Of a stretch of 64,000 nt of DNA, positions 11,825-23,811 are shown in pieces. The DNA lies in NCBI GenBank assembly GCA_905220665.1, contig CAJNAR010000145.1:682001-746000 (forward strand). The letters are read 5' to 3'. How positions within the stretch are numbered: the first letter of the stretch is position 1; each line of letters begins with the position of its first letter. The position numbers and the translations under genes are program-made. The DNA comes from Albugo candida (Eukaryota > Oomycota > Peronosporomycetes > Albuginales > Albuginaceae). The notes below the pieces were generated by a model. It was given only the letters and a program-made list of their open reading frames with translations. It was not told where the DNA came from and did not search any database.

Positions 11825-13866
11825 TCACCACACCCCCTTAATTGAATTACAGATTTGCTTTCTTAATTTTGGGGTGTGGACATGTGCGCCTGTTGTGACC
11901 TTCTTGTTTGCAGGCTCCGCATCTTCGTTTTGGCAGTTCATGCCCCTCCCTCTCAATGTACTCAAATGTGGACAGATGTCGTTTGGTACTCGTTGATCTC
12001 CTTTCGGCCGTCCACGTGAGGCCAATGTGGCAGGATCATTTACTTCAGGACTTGGAATAGATGCAAGGCAATTGAGATCCTGCTCAAAAAAGCGCTGTCT
12101 ATGTGGAGGCAAGACCGAATAACGCTCTTACAGTTTTATCATAATGTCCGAAAAGCTTGTATTTTCTTAATGAGGCATTGCAAGATACAATGTGGGATGT
12201 ACAGGCTTGTGAAGCCAGCAGTGCTCATGAAATTGAGCTTCATGCAAGATTGAACCCATCTTTTGCAGATCTTTGATGGCATGAGAACAAGGTAATTCTC
12301 AAGTGCTCGTAAATATTTTAGTGCACTTTTCATTGTTCTCCATCGATAGTGCCTTTTGGTACTGCTTGAAGACCTGCAGAAAACAAAGTATGGTCAGTGC
12401 ATATCTTGCCAGAACTGTACACAACTGTATGCATAAAATAATGTAACATACTTCATTCAGTGCATAATGTGAAATCGTTCTATTCACAGTTGTCCATAAA
12501 CTCCTCACTAAGGCGGACAATAATGTGTGAACAATCGTATGCAACTTCTTGACTTATTCCTTGGCGCTGCTGTTGAGCTGCGAGAGCCAATTTTTCATAA
12601 AGTGCTGCCAAATCTCCTGTTGAAACTGCAATTCATTTCTTCCAAGTTGCATGTCGCCTTCAACGCGAGATGTAGCTACATGCCCAAAATGCTTAATTTA
12701 TTTGGTCCAAGCAAGGATGAATTTCTCGTTGGGCGGAATCCATGTGTATTGTAGATTCGCATAGCCGGCCTCATCAATAGCATCTTTGAGGGGCCCCCAA
12801 TTCTCTTCGGATTCCTGTTCAGTGACAGAGCCGTACAATCCGTGCCACTTTGTGAAAAATTCTTTCCAGTCTTCGTCCTTTGGAAAGTGTTTTTTAGCAT
12901 TTACCAGGACATTCTTATTGATGTGCCATATGCAAAGCAGATTCTCCGCTTCAGGTAGAATCCGTGAGATTGCAGTCATTAATGCCAATTTTCTGTCAGT
13001 GACAATGGCAATCGGCCCAGTGATTTAATCTTGAAAAACTACATTCATTTGCACAAGTGCCCAGCTGTAATCATCTTGTGATTCGTGTCGTAAGGAAACA
13101 TAGCAAAAGGAATATGGCTGATTTGTGCATGCCGCACCCATGACATGGAGCAATGGCATTTGGAACCTGGTGATTTTGTCTGCTCTTAGTTGATGTTGGG
13201 CAAAATTGATTACAAAGCATCTTAGTCACCTATTGGTTTTGTATGTCGAATCTACTATAAGAACCCCTCCCCGAAGAAAAATCATTGTGTATCGAGATGC
13301 AAGGCTTAGGTGCAATCAAGAGGTGAATTACTTGACCCGATGAGGGGTCCCGATCAAACTCATGCCTAACGGCATATTTCTTTTGTGTGTCCAGCAATGC
13401 TTCAAGAGGGCTACGACCAAAGACAAATTCTGCTCGTTCGCGTTTTTAACATTGTAAATGTCTTGCCCGGTGGCAAGAAAAGCAGGATCAGACTGCTTCA
13501 TCGTACTCAAAATTAACCAAGGAGGTGCTCCATTTTTTTTCGAAGTCCAAAATTGGCTGCCTCTGCACCTGTTTCAATACCCTGGCTTCTGGAATGCCGC
13601 AAAATTCTCTGCTGCCTCATGATTGTGAGTTGCAACGACGTCACTCACTCGCCATTCTTTCACATAATTTTTATTCAGTCGGCGCTGAATGGTGACTAAC
13701 CATGGACACATTAGCGGCCGCGTTGATGTTTGGCGGACCCTCGTGCCCTTGTTTTTGTACCGACCACCATGGACGCAAGAAAGCCACACCTTCCTAGTAT
13801 TTACGTACTCGTCGACCTTTGTGTGGGCTTTCTTTGTGGAATAGCTTGCCACGCAAAGGTTTGTAT
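11825..13866 (-). pseudogene. MULE transposase (FAR1/MULE type), frame-broken
   Basis: Read on the minus strand. The N-terminal FAR1-like DNA-binding segment lies at 13852-13574, with TRPLMCPWLVTIQRR followed by the zinc-ligand-like THNHEA. A middle segment at 13510-13328 carries SDPAFLATGQDIYNVKN, the stretch that usually precedes the DDE domain. The end of the DDE domain is at 12988-12698: ALMTAISRILPEAE, LLCIWHINKNVL (the C-x2-WH signature), and WIPPNEKFILAWTK. A C-terminal tail at 12112-11825 contains ASRGRPKGD, as is usual for this family. The first two catalytic acids were not located because the 13330-12990 stretch is badly degraded. Several stops and frame changes separate the parts. 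Confidence 0.85.
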
Positions 13867-13989
13867 TGCCTCTTCTGCAATCTCATAGGTCGCATTGGTG
13901 TGTTCCGGGGGTGGAGCAAATGGCATAGTGAGAACAGTGTATTCACGTTAGCGTACGTATAGCAATGTATGCAGGTGTATAGTGAGTTG

Positions 13990-14172
13990 GATAATCAGGG
14001 TGTGTGGCTATACCAGATTCCTTGATTAGGGGGTGTAGCGATACCGATTCCCATTTATTTAGCGAGTCTGGTGGTACCGGTTCTCATTTTTTAGGATATT
14101 AAGGGGGTGTAACGATACCGGTGTTCTCATTTAAGTTAGGGTGTGTGGCTATACCGAATCCCTAAAAAAATT
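13990..14172 (-). repeat. MULE right inverted repeat, internally repeated
   Basis: Four or five related units contain GGGTGT-GG-TATACC or GGGGGTGTA-CGATACCG cores. It is longer than the left end, implying gain or loss of units. Confidence 0.82.
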
Positions 14173-14239
14173 ACGGGAGTCGATATTCAACCCCCACACT
14201 CTATAAGTTGATGGCAATCGTGGTCTCTGATTAGTTTGA

Positions 14240-15660
14240 ATAGATGCAGCGGAATAAATACAATAAGGTCACAATGAACAGCCTTGCACCAACACCCCAA
14301 GTTTCTTACGCTTTCATGAAAGAGGCGAAGGCAACAATTGATGATCATGCACTACAACCAAGCTATGTTGTTGTTATCAAACGCAAAAAAATGATAGGCA
14401 ATAGGGAAGATGTAGAAGTGAAAGTTTTGATGCTTGCCTGCTTTGAATCGAACCCCCCCTCCAGTGATGGGTGTAGGTACTCGCCAACGTGTTTTTTCTA
14501 GTCGCAGTACTGGATGTTTATTCAAGGCCAGCATGTGGAAACAAAAATCTGGTCAATGGCAAGTGCAAATTGATAATGGAGAACACAGTCATGCTCCCTA
14601 TACTCACCAGTTTGTGCATCCAAGAGGGAGCGCCTTCACAAATAAAAGCCGGTAATTAATCTCGATGATGGGTCCTTGCGAGTGTGTAGAGTTAGTCTAA
14701 TAGGCTCTGAAACAGCCCGTTGCCAAGAAAAAGGCAAAACACGATTCTGGTGTGACATCTGGCCGTATTGTCACTTCACTCCGCCAAAACAACACTGTTA
14801 TGGCCATAGCTCAAGATATTCACAACTTGCATCGTGAAAAACGCAACAGGATGCTGGCTGGCTGATCTTTACTAATAGCTTTATTAGATGGTCTTGCTCC
14901 CGGTGACTACTTCACTCAATTTTATGGTATGCAGCGGCTAACTCACCTACCGATTATCTCACCTTCTGCAAAGGAGATTTGCAACAAGTACAGTGCTGGT
15001 CGTGTCTGGTATTGATGCTACCTACAAAACCAACAGATATAGACTCCCCCTCCTCCATATTATTGGCATCACAGCAACAATTATCATCTTCACATTCGCA
15101 TACTGCTTTATGAAGAACGAGACCTTGGCAGACTACTTATGGGCAATGCATCATGTTAAAATGGCTCTCCAAGGATATGGCCTACAGCATGCAGTACTCA
15201 CCTTTTTCACTGGGCGAGAGCTTGCGCTGATGAGCGCGCTTTCAGAGACATTTTCTAATGCATTTTTCTTGCTTTGCCGCTGGTATATCAGGAAAAACAC
15301 TCTTGCCAAGCAAATGACAGCATTTCAAATCTCAGAAGCCTGGCAAGAATTCAATCAAAGCTGGAGCTAACATGTTGCCGCCATATCCATTGCCGATTTT
15401 CAGACCCAACTTTCAGAAATGCATGCCACCTTCCGTGCGAGATTCGATGAGCTACCGTGAAAGAACTTGGCTGGTTTACAAGGAGCGGTTTGTTGCTGCT
15501 TCTCTGCATAATAACCGTCATTATGGGCATGTAACAACATCCCGGGTGGAGTGCCCCCATGCTATCCTCAAAAAATGGATCTTCGTGCTGACAGGTAAGC
15601 TGTATTGTATGCTGATTAAACTGGCAAGAGTCATATGTATCTAAAGTTTCATTCATTGCA
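14240..15660 (+). pseudogene. Second MULE transposase remnant
   Basis: This remnant is on the plus strand. A FAR1-like N-terminal part is at 14434-14640, with SRSTGCLFKASMW, a Trp-containing strand and GEHSHAPYTHQF. A linker at about 14740-14900 contains TVMAIAQDIHNLHREKRN. The DDE core is at 14993-15370: GIDATYKTNRYRLPLL holds the first catalytic Asp, the second Asp position reads TGREL (Asp changed to Gly), and the C-x2-W-H block reads LLCRWYIRKN (His changed to Tyr). The final block at 15420-15600 contains HYGHVTTSRVECPHAILKKW. Stops and loss of catalytic and metal-ligand residues show it is dead. It is a different copy from the element at 11.7-14.2 kb. Confidence 0.85.
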
Positions 15661-15734
15661 GGGGACCTAGTTTTAGTGGGTTCAGCAGCTCGCCATCATC
15701 CGGCACAAAAAGTGACTTTTGCGAACCCAAATTA

Positions 15735-17060
15735 AACATCACAGTGGGATATTGGAAATGTTCATTACGACCATTCGAATATCCTCAAGGTTTGAATACA
15801 GTTGCGGACAACTTGAATTCAGATAATTTGTGGGAAAGTTGGGAGACGAGAATCAAGAAACATCATAATAGATAATATATAGTTTACATTATGATCAGCC
15901 TACTCAGCGTGTTTTAGAAGGTGTAGCAGGTCGAAATTTCACTTAAGATACCAATCGTGAAGGCATTCTCTGGAATCGAGTCGACAACAATTCAGAATTA
16001 CGGTCCAAAATATGCCAAATAGAACCAAGAGAAAAGATTTGGTCATCATGTGAAGCATATGTAGAGTTCCTCTAAAAATCTTTTTTGCTCTTCGGATAGT
16101 GCTTGTCGTCGCCTGCTGATTGAGAATTATTTACAAGAACTGTGGCACCGTGACGTCGAACCCGAGGGAAATTGTTGACAAATCCAGGTATATTCGGGAC
16201 GGTGTCATGGACTCTCTCTAGCTCCGAGACCGACTAAAAGACACCGGGTTCCATTCAAATTTCCCTTGCGTCGGGAGAGAAAGACCTTCGCTCAACCCAT
16301 TTAAGTACGACAGAAATGACGGAAGCGATCAAGCACATGCGAAGCAGTTTCTCCTCAGGTATGGATGGACTACCAGCTGGATTTTATCAGCTTGATGCGG
16401 AATCATTTGGGCAGTTTATGATGATCGTGTTCATATATTAGCTAGATTAAGTAATCTTACATCGATTACGAAGCCACTCGGGAATCACTTTCTACCAAAA
16501 AAGATCACGAGGTGATCCAGGCAACTATAGACCGATTGCACTGCTTTGCGCTGATTTGAAAGTACTCAAAAAGTATTGGCGCATCGTGGGGAAAAGCGTA
16601 TGCGACTTTTATCGAATTCAAGAAAGCTTATGACCACGTGAATTGAACGTCATGTCTCATTTTTTGGAAAAAATGGGCGTTGAGAAAACGCCCATCGACT
16701 GGGTTTTTCCTTTGTACAAAAAACAAAGGCGCATTTTTGGTGAATATGGAAATATAATACCGCCTACTTCACCACAACGTGGAGTTAAATAAGGCGATCC
16801 GCTATCAGCATTGTGTTTTCTGATGACGATCAAGCACTTGAGGAATTTACTTCGTCAGCATGAAGAACATGGAATTTGATCAATGACACCACGTTCGCTA
16901 CTAGAGTATTTATTTCTGACGATACTACATTGCTGTCCGAAACACCGAATGATGCTTTGCCGCAACTCGAACTTGTTCAAGTCTACTGCAATGGATTTGG
17001 TCCGAACCTTAACTTGAGATAATTATCCTTGGTCTCGTTTGATCGGACTATGCCATGTCC
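15735..17060 (+). pseudogene. Second LINE ORF2 copy, 5'-truncated and decayed
   Basis: This segment aligns base by base with about 5215-6740 of the first LINE. Examples are the reverse-transcriptase start around SSGMDGLPAG (16350-16385 versus 5895-5930) and the stretch before FADDS (16900-16930 versus 6575-6605). Relative to the first copy it lacks about 120 bp (6135-6255 in the first copy; junction near 16583), and it has many substitutions and small indels. It begins inside the endonuclease/RT linker and stops abruptly near 17060 at DRTMPCP. It probably represents 5' truncation on insertion followed by neutral decay. Confidence 0.87.
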
Positions 17061-17379
17061 GCAAGTCCCCAAAGCAGGTGACCACTTGATCAAGAAACAT
17101 CGGGAGACTGTTGGCCGGCCGCAACGGAAGAGGACTTACTTGGCGGGGCTTAGACAAGAGTTCATGCGGATGGATGTCGCTCACTTGCAAGCTCTGTGTT
17201 CGACGCAGGTACTGACGAAATTTTTGCTGACAGGGAAGACCCTAGACGGTGCGAAATACGCCAGAGCATACGTCTTCGTCGTTTCTTTGTGGCTGGAGGG
17301 CAACTTTGAGCTGTTCGTGGACATTATTCAGCGCAAAATGAGAAATTTCGAAATTGATATCTCGAAAATCATTCCTTGA
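17061..17379 (+). other. Open reading frame of unknown origin joined to the LINE end
   Basis: The frame of the LINE copy continues open for about 106 codons into unrelated sequence that ends with a stop at 17377-17379. The peptide is mixed and globular-looking, with no motif I recognise. It could be host-gene debris or part of another element. I give no function. Confidence 0.3.
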
Positions 17380-17507
17380 GTCGTTGAATGTGCATAGTTG
17401 TATATTCTTAATTGTTGAAGCTGTCGGGACACATCGTACTGTGCAAGATTATCAACAATATTAGGTATAATATATTTCACAGCAGGAAAGAAGGTTGTTC
17501 ACGCTAG

Positions 17508-17850
17508 TGGGCATGTATTGCTTGAGCATGTGGTTAGAACGTCCACCGTGCGAGTTTGCAGTATGGCTGAGATGCGCCAAACGGTCAGTCCAAGCAGTAA
17601 CAAATACTTCTTTGTAGGGAATCCAAGTTTTCATATGGTATTCATCATTGCACTGTCTGCACGTATTTCACAAATCTTCTATAGTTCATCAAAGGAGCCT
17701 TGCATGTATGATGTTACACAACATTCCTCCACAAAGTCTATTCATTCTTTTGAAATATGCTTTGCATTTTTTCACTATGTTTTTCAATATGCCATACACA
17801 TAATAGAATCTGGGAAGTTGGGAAGTGTTCTTGCATTCCTGAAAAATTAG
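17508..17850 (-). pseudogene. MULE transposase fragment (minus strand)
   Basis: On the minus strand, about 17640-17510 reads WIPYKEVFVTAWTDRLAH followed by GGRSNHMLKQYM. This is the conserved tail of the MULE DDE domain (W-x2-KE-x-FV-x-AWT, then SR-E/N-H-x2-LK). Upstream, around 17800-17745, a WHIEKHSEKMQ-like stretch survives with frame changes. No inverted repeats were found around it. Confidence 0.75.
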
Positions 17851-17949
17851 CGCCATCTAGCGATCAACGACAAAACTCTGACTGCCTGATAACTGACAGA
17901 GAAGTGGCACTAATCAATGACATGGCAATTTTTTAAGTGGGTTTCCTCA

Positions 17950-19260
17950 CTTTCTTTTTGTTTGGCACATCAATTAGAATATCTCGGAAACTGCAAAAGA
18001 GAATTTCTAACCACGGATGCTTGGAATGAATTCACTGCCAATTGGAACGCTATTTTTCACTGTGATCCGTGGGCTGCTTACAAAACCCAATATGAGGAAT
18101 TCCATGCAAAGTGCATGACGTATCTGCGCGAAACTTGGCTACCATGGAAAGAACACTTCATGGACATGGACTTAGAATTATTTTCATCGCGGACAGACCA
18201 CCTCCTCTCGAGCTGAGGATGCAAATTCATTCTTCAAAAAATATATCCATAAGTCGACAGGTGACCTTCAGCAGGTGGTAGGCCAACTTAACTTGCTATT
18301 CAAACCAGCTTGATGCAATCCGAGCTGGCGAGGCAGAAAACCAGCTAAAAATCCACAGATACCAGAATACCTTTCTTCAGCTTCTTGGGTGTGTGGTGTC
18401 CAGCTTCGACATCGAAAAGGTATGATACTTCGTTGTAATAGGTCATAAAATGACAAAGTCTCAAATCTGTGCCCTTCATCCATTTTCCTACATTTTCACC
18501 CAGTTGGAGGCAGTAAAAGCATGACAGAAAGCTGGGAAATTATTGACCAAACTTTGCCCTTGTGCAGAACCTGTCACATTTGGCTTGCCTTGCCAACATA
18601 CTCTGCAAGCAAAAGTACACGCCAACGATTATTTTGACCATAGATGACATGCATTCATTTTGGATCTCGGTGAAAGGAAGTCCGTAGAATTATGTGCAAA
18701 GAGATATCAATGGTTGGGAGAACAAACACTCTGAGCTACATGAGCTGTATAATAGTTCTGCTCCCCCTGCAAAAGCTCGTTTGCGTTTAGCAGTTGGGGA
18801 TGGCTGATCAGGACATTCTGTTACCACTTTCCGTCAGAACGCGTGGGAGACCTGCGCAAAAGCAGTCTGTAAAATCAAACAAGCGTGATGCATCAGCCTT
18901 TGAATACCATAAACCTAAAAAAGGAAAAAAAAATGCCTAGCTTGTGGCAAGAGGGGGCATAAAAAAGAACGTGTGAAAAATTGCGACAGGTATGTAGGCC
19001 GTCAGTTTGGAATGGTATTGTTCGATTCAACTACTTACTTTCTATGTTGTTATTCCAGAATGCAACAAGCAATCCAGCTAATGACAAAATTGTTGAGGAG
19101 AAGAACAGGGACTTGGCTGCGGAGGTGAGTCATCTCAATCAAAGGAGTTTAGTTGTCAAAGCCGGTAACTGATCAAGGATAATGATTTCATATTGTGTTA
19201 ATAATTTCCTGCTGTGTTCTTTCAGACCAAAAAGTACGATGTTATGGAGGAGAAGGAGAC
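17950..19260 (+). pseudogene. Third MULE transposase remnant with SWIM-like and CCHC-like zinc motifs
   Basis: This remnant covers the C-terminal half of a MULE transposase on the plus strand. At 18010-18160: TTDAWNEFTANWN, then YLRETWLPWKEHF. At 18204-18300: SRAEDANSFFKKYIHKSTGD, the usual SR-E-AN-x-FK-x-YI-x-STGDL. After frame changes come a SWIM-like zinc motif (CPCAEPVTFGLPCQHTL, about 18555-18610), a RGRPAQK segment near 18842 and a zinc-knuckle-like CLACGKRGHK near 18945. It repeats domains already present in the 14.2-15.7 kb copy, so it is not the missing half of that copy. Confidence 0.82.
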
Positions 19261-20615
19261 CTACGCGAAGCTATAAAACCATAGCTGGACGTGAGCATGT
19301 GGTTAGATGATCAGAGAAGGGTGTCATTTTTGCGTACCTACACGCCTGAACCAACTGCACTAAGCAAGTGGATGGTAATTCCTGTGACATTTTCAGACCT
19401 ACTACGTTTACGCTGCTTTGTGATGCTTTTGAAGCGCTCAAGTTGTGAAGCTGCTCCAGGGACGGATATTGATGGAGGTGCAGCACCAGCTCATGTGTTT
19501 TGAGCCAACATGCTGCGTAAACTGCAGGCTTTACAGAAAGCTTAGTTAGAATCAGTTAGCCTGCAAATTGATAGAAGGCAATTTTGGCTGGATTTTTTTC
19601 TTCTCTGAAACGCCTGCCTACCAGGCTACTTTTATTATACTTGAATAAGTTCAGCTTTTCTTATGGTGTTGCTGCCATCAGCTAGAAGTGGACTTGAGAG
19701 CAGGCGGTACGAAGGTAGGGGGTATGTTTGTAATTTCTATTTTTAGGGAGAGATAGACTCCTTAATTTACCTAATTGACGGTACGAAATTGCTGACGATG
19801 AAGCTCCTGTGTTAGGTTTAGCATCGTGCCGACGTGATTGTCATTGTTTCTAAGGATCGACGGTTTCGTTCTTGAGCACCTATTGCAGTGCAGTGAAAGA
19901 AAGATCTCCAGAAGAATCTTCTAGGTCGCTTCTTCAGCTACTACATGCCTAGGTTTTAAGATTGATTCCACTTTTCATTTTACCCCCTGTGTTGTAGAGT
20001 TCTCCCTCTGCGGGTCATTCACGTCTACAAATATTGGGTGTGTCCGCAGCAATTCCCTTTTTTTAGATTACATTTATTTTTAATTTAGATTACGTCATGC
20101 CTACTTGAATTATTACTCCGTATCATGATTATATTACTGTAGATGCTTACGGATACGAAACGCTCTCTAGATAAGACGAGAACCAATGACGCTTACGATC
20201 CGGAATAAGTATTTCTTCTACGATTGATTTCAATCGGTGAAAAGGGAATATTACAAAGCATCGAGTTAAAATTCTGATTGGCGACAGTATTGCAGAAGCT
20301 TTCGAATGGCGAAAGTGAGAGTAATCTGGTCAGCCAGAATAGATAGGCAATGACAGTAAGGTTTTGAAAACTTGTGCTTCAATCTTACCTTGTATCGTAT
20401 GTCCATCCTAAGTCGCACTTTATGTAGTATCGCATATTTTTGGTAGAACTCTTTACAGCCAACGCATAGCCTTCAATGAATGCAAATTCTTGTACAGCTT
20501 TGTTTTTCAAATGTGTTGTAGGTTTGGTGTACTGGTGGGGAAGGACATTGCATCGAAGACTCTTGCCTGAAAGCGAAATCGTTCATGTACCCGGCTCAAG
20601 GGTTGCAGAACATTT
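19261..20615. other. Gene-free stretch
   Basis: The open stretches here are short, and none has motifs I can assign. No tRNA-like cloverleaf, tandem repeat or clear inverted repeat was noticed. Confidence 0.5.
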
Positions 20616-22042
20616 TTGATCAGAATGTATAAAAAGGAACGTAATCCATGTGCTGGTTTAGTTGCCAGCAAATGCTTGGAAACGTCAAAAAGTGCGGGAA
20701 GATATCACGCATCTATGTGCGAAGAAATTGCGAGATGTGAATATGAGTGCTGTCAATACCTTCAAAAGGTGGAAGCGTTTCTCTCATCCCCCTTCCCTAT
20801 GAAATACTCGACCGAAAAGAAAAGATTGATTGACTAGTGTCCGGAGTTTTTCGAACATTGTGAAGACAAATTTATCAAAGCAAATAAATTTGAAAATGCT
20901 CTAAAAGAACATTTTACTTTTTCGATGCTGTGTGCTAACTAAGGCCTGTGGGTATGCTATTTCGATATCCGATTGAAGAAACGGCAATGCTTCTGATATG
21001 GCTGTTCAAGCTGGTATAAAATCAAACAGACAAGCCCACTACGACACATACAAAGCGGCCAAAGTTTCGCGTCGGGTGAACGAAGTGTTGATTTTGAAAG
21101 GAGAAGAAAAAGGATCGAGGGGAGAATTAGCCACAATCAAGGTGGAACTGGTTTGAAAAATGTAAAAATGCACTTGTCCATGTATAAAGATATGCCGTTT
21201 CTATTTGCATATGCCGTGGCCAATTCATTGGTGCGATTTTTAGCCACAGATCGTTTGTTGAATGTCTATCCGATATCACAAGTGCTCGATTTGACATTTT
21301 CAAAGCATCGCATTCGAAGTGTTGTATCATCGATCAACATTTGTCGGATTTTCTACCAGTACCGATCTCTACTTTTACCAGTTGGTTCTTTGGCATTGTA
21401 CAAGAAAATACCAAGGAACAACGGAAGTGTCACACTTTACGCAAATCACTTATTGGAAGAACTCGACCACGACCCTTACGAATTTGAATCAGTAATGGCT
21501 ATTTATGACGTAATAGGGCCGAGCGAAATCAAATGTACCGTTCGTTTCGACTATAATAGATACGCGCAAACGTTTAAGTTGCAGCCAGTGGGTTTTACAA
21601 AGCTACCAAGTAATGATTTGAAGCTGATTCTTGCGTTAATTTGTGTCGCTGGTGCTCTTGTTGGCTTACATGCACTGAGATATGTTCATAGAAATATCCG
21701 CTGGCTAAATCTTTTGTTTTTGGAGACGATTCCTGCATTCTAGCTGATTTTGAAAACGCAGGTCGCAATTGTGATCAGATGCCGAATAAATTGTTAGAAT
21801 CGCGAGTACTCGACCCCTTAGTGAAGTCTGTTGATTATGGGCATGTATATCGCTCTTGTCATGATATGTATCAGTTTGGTCGACTGAATGTTGATACCAG
21901 CGATCCATCGCTAGCGCAATTACGGATGAATCTGCAGATTAATAATGTGGAAGAAAGATATACAGCGGAAGGAGCGCTGAGTTTTCTTTTAAACTTGCAG
22001 ATAAGAGTGCATGATGATCGTCTGAATGCAATAGAGCAATGA
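20616..22042 (+). pseudogene. Decayed Crinkler-type (CRN C-terminal) kinase-like gene
   Basis: The pieces are, in order: a charged N-terminal stretch (20616-20837); a segment near 21090 reading LILKGEEKGSRGEL; a block at 21153-21330 with MYKDMPFLFAYAVANSLV; then the kinase-like core GLHALRYVHRNIRW (21660-21705) and, after a frameshift near 21718, ILADFENAG (21739-21765). In CRN C-terminal and related kinase-like domains the corresponding motifs are usually a YVHRD-I-RWPN loop and a DFE-containing metal-binding motif. Here the catalytic-loop Asp is Asn and the following Pro is Leu. Stops near 20838, 20940 and 21150 and the frameshift show it is inactive. I saw no LxLFLAK-type N-terminus or signal peptide. 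Assignment is by motif resemblance only. Confidence 0.6.
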
Positions 22043-23811
22043 GTCCGATCGCATCGTAAATCGCGGATGAGCCTTCAGTAATATTTTGGTTCAAAGTCCG
22101 GAAAAGTGCAGGAAACAGGTCAGGTCGTTTATCGAGTCATTTGAACTTGCGTCCTTTATTTTTGCTTCGCATAATCTATGATCATTGTCTTCTATGACTG
22201 TAAGCTTTTTTCTTAGCACCTTTGTGCTTGTTTCTCTGAAGTTGGAGTGTATTATCTCATTCCGGTGTCTACATGCATAAATGCTGCTATTATGGTGATC
22301 GTCACAGAAAACTTTCCGTAAAAAGCGACATGAGATGACTTGCGTGACTAGATATTTATATGGGGTTCTATTGCTCAAGGATCTGGCTCGTACAAAGCAC
22401 ATCGCTTCATTGCTTCATTGCTTCATTTACTTGAATAAAGCGTTTCCACACAGCTTTTTCCTCCTTGCGCTTCCAATCTGAGACTCGATTCAATAAGACC
22501 ATTACTCTGCCCGGAGCGTTTAGCTGCACGAAGGACTAGTAAGTAGTCCGCTGAATATTGGCACCAAAATGTAGACGCACTTCCAACAAAGTGTTATCCG
22601 TTGTATTCAGTCATGTGTTACCACATACAAGAATCATTGACTTCCATGCTGGAATCTATCGATATTAAATACATCTAAGTAGTAAACACGACGGTATCAA
22701 CACTACTGTTTCAGATTGAGCGTTTTGGCTTGTTCTCAACTTAGTTCGTTCTTGCGCGACGCATTTGGTGAACACGGCATTCCATATCACCCTTTCGTTT
22801 CGACAGGAAGATTATGCTCATTAGGTCTGTATATTAGATAAGGTTATCAGTATCAAGACACATCTAGTCGAAAAAACGGATTGCTGAGCCAGAGGCATTT
22901 GTAGCCAGCGGAAAAGACGTTGCAGAAGCCGATCAAAATATCGCGAACACCAGGTGTCTGCTCAGGATATATTGTTTTACCTCGATTCGTGTACGTCTTC
23001 GTTCATGAAGAAATGCTCAGGGAGAGTCTGAACGTTACAACGAGTGCTACAAGGGTCGCAATAAACCATCAGTCTATAATTCGGCAAAGCTGGTTTTGAA
23101 GGCACAAAAACCTGTTGAAGAGCAACCGACTATGTATAGAAGCAAGAAACTAAGAAGAAATACGGACGATAATGGCTCAGCCAGTCTTTCGATATCTATG
23201 ATATTACATTCGTACATATGTAAAGTTTCGGAAGCACGTGCAGATGAAGATTAAGAAGAAGATTTGCATGCAACGAAGAAGCAAAGTGTGTATGGGATGC
23301 TATTATGATAGAGCCCAATATTGCTCAAAGTTTATACAGCACATTTGCGCATTTTCGTAGAATCTTCAAATGTCAGACTTCAAGAAGCCAGATACGATTC
23401 AGCTGCCAATCCTGAATATAGTTCTTTGAAGAAATGCCAAATTAGATCTGGATCAGAGGCATTTCGGTGGGCTTATTGAATGCGCAAGTGCCTGTTGATT
23501 TTATAAGTAGCTACGATGTCTGGAAAGCGACGAATGCGATTTACTACCGGCATCTTACACATGAATAGCCGCAAAATGTTGGTTCGAATGCTATGCCAGA
23601 AAAGCAAGCTGGTAACACATATACCCAATGTGCCTGATGATAAACACAGTACAGCAAGCCATGTAAATAGAGCAAGTTGCTCGGTCATTATCAATCGCCG
23701 GCATCACTTTCCTAAATTTCACTTCAATTTGTTCATGCGTGACCCAAAAAGATGACACTGAAGCAGAAGTTGTAAACGAGTCAAACCATCATGTCGTGTC
23801 ATTTCTCGTTA
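22043..23811. other. Gene-poor stretch
   Basis: No intact gene is supported. A short tandem run of CTTCATTG (three units) lies at about 22405-22430. On the minus strand an ATG at 23688 opens a 71-codon frame whose first 20 residues are hydrophobic and signal-peptide-like. It has no recognised homology and may be chance or a relic of a secreted protein. Confidence 0.4.

Larger units (their letters stand above)
11686..14172 (-). mobile_element. Mutator-like element (MULE) with complex inverted repeats
   Basis: The two ends, 11686-11820 and 13990-14172, are inverted copies. Both begin near GATTCGGTATAGCCACAC, and each is built from several similar units of about 35-40 bp containing ACCGGTA(T/C)C and CACCCCCTAA. 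Between them, on the minus strand, lies a decayed MULE-type transposase. Repeats plus transposase indicate a once-autonomous element. Confidence 0.85.

Noticed and set aside
17518..17850. 110-codon plus-strand frame
   Set aside because: It is the reverse-strand shadow of a MULE transposase fragment read on the minus strand (WIPYKEVFVTAWTDRLAH).
14240..19260. One MULE split by the LINE insertion
   Set aside because: Both halves contain the same SR-E-H-x2-LK block and the preceding W-x2-KE region or its equivalent, so they are separate copies.
22405..22430. CRISPR-like or satellite array (CTTCATTG repeats)
   Set aside because: Only three 8-bp units with no spacers; a trivial microsatellite.
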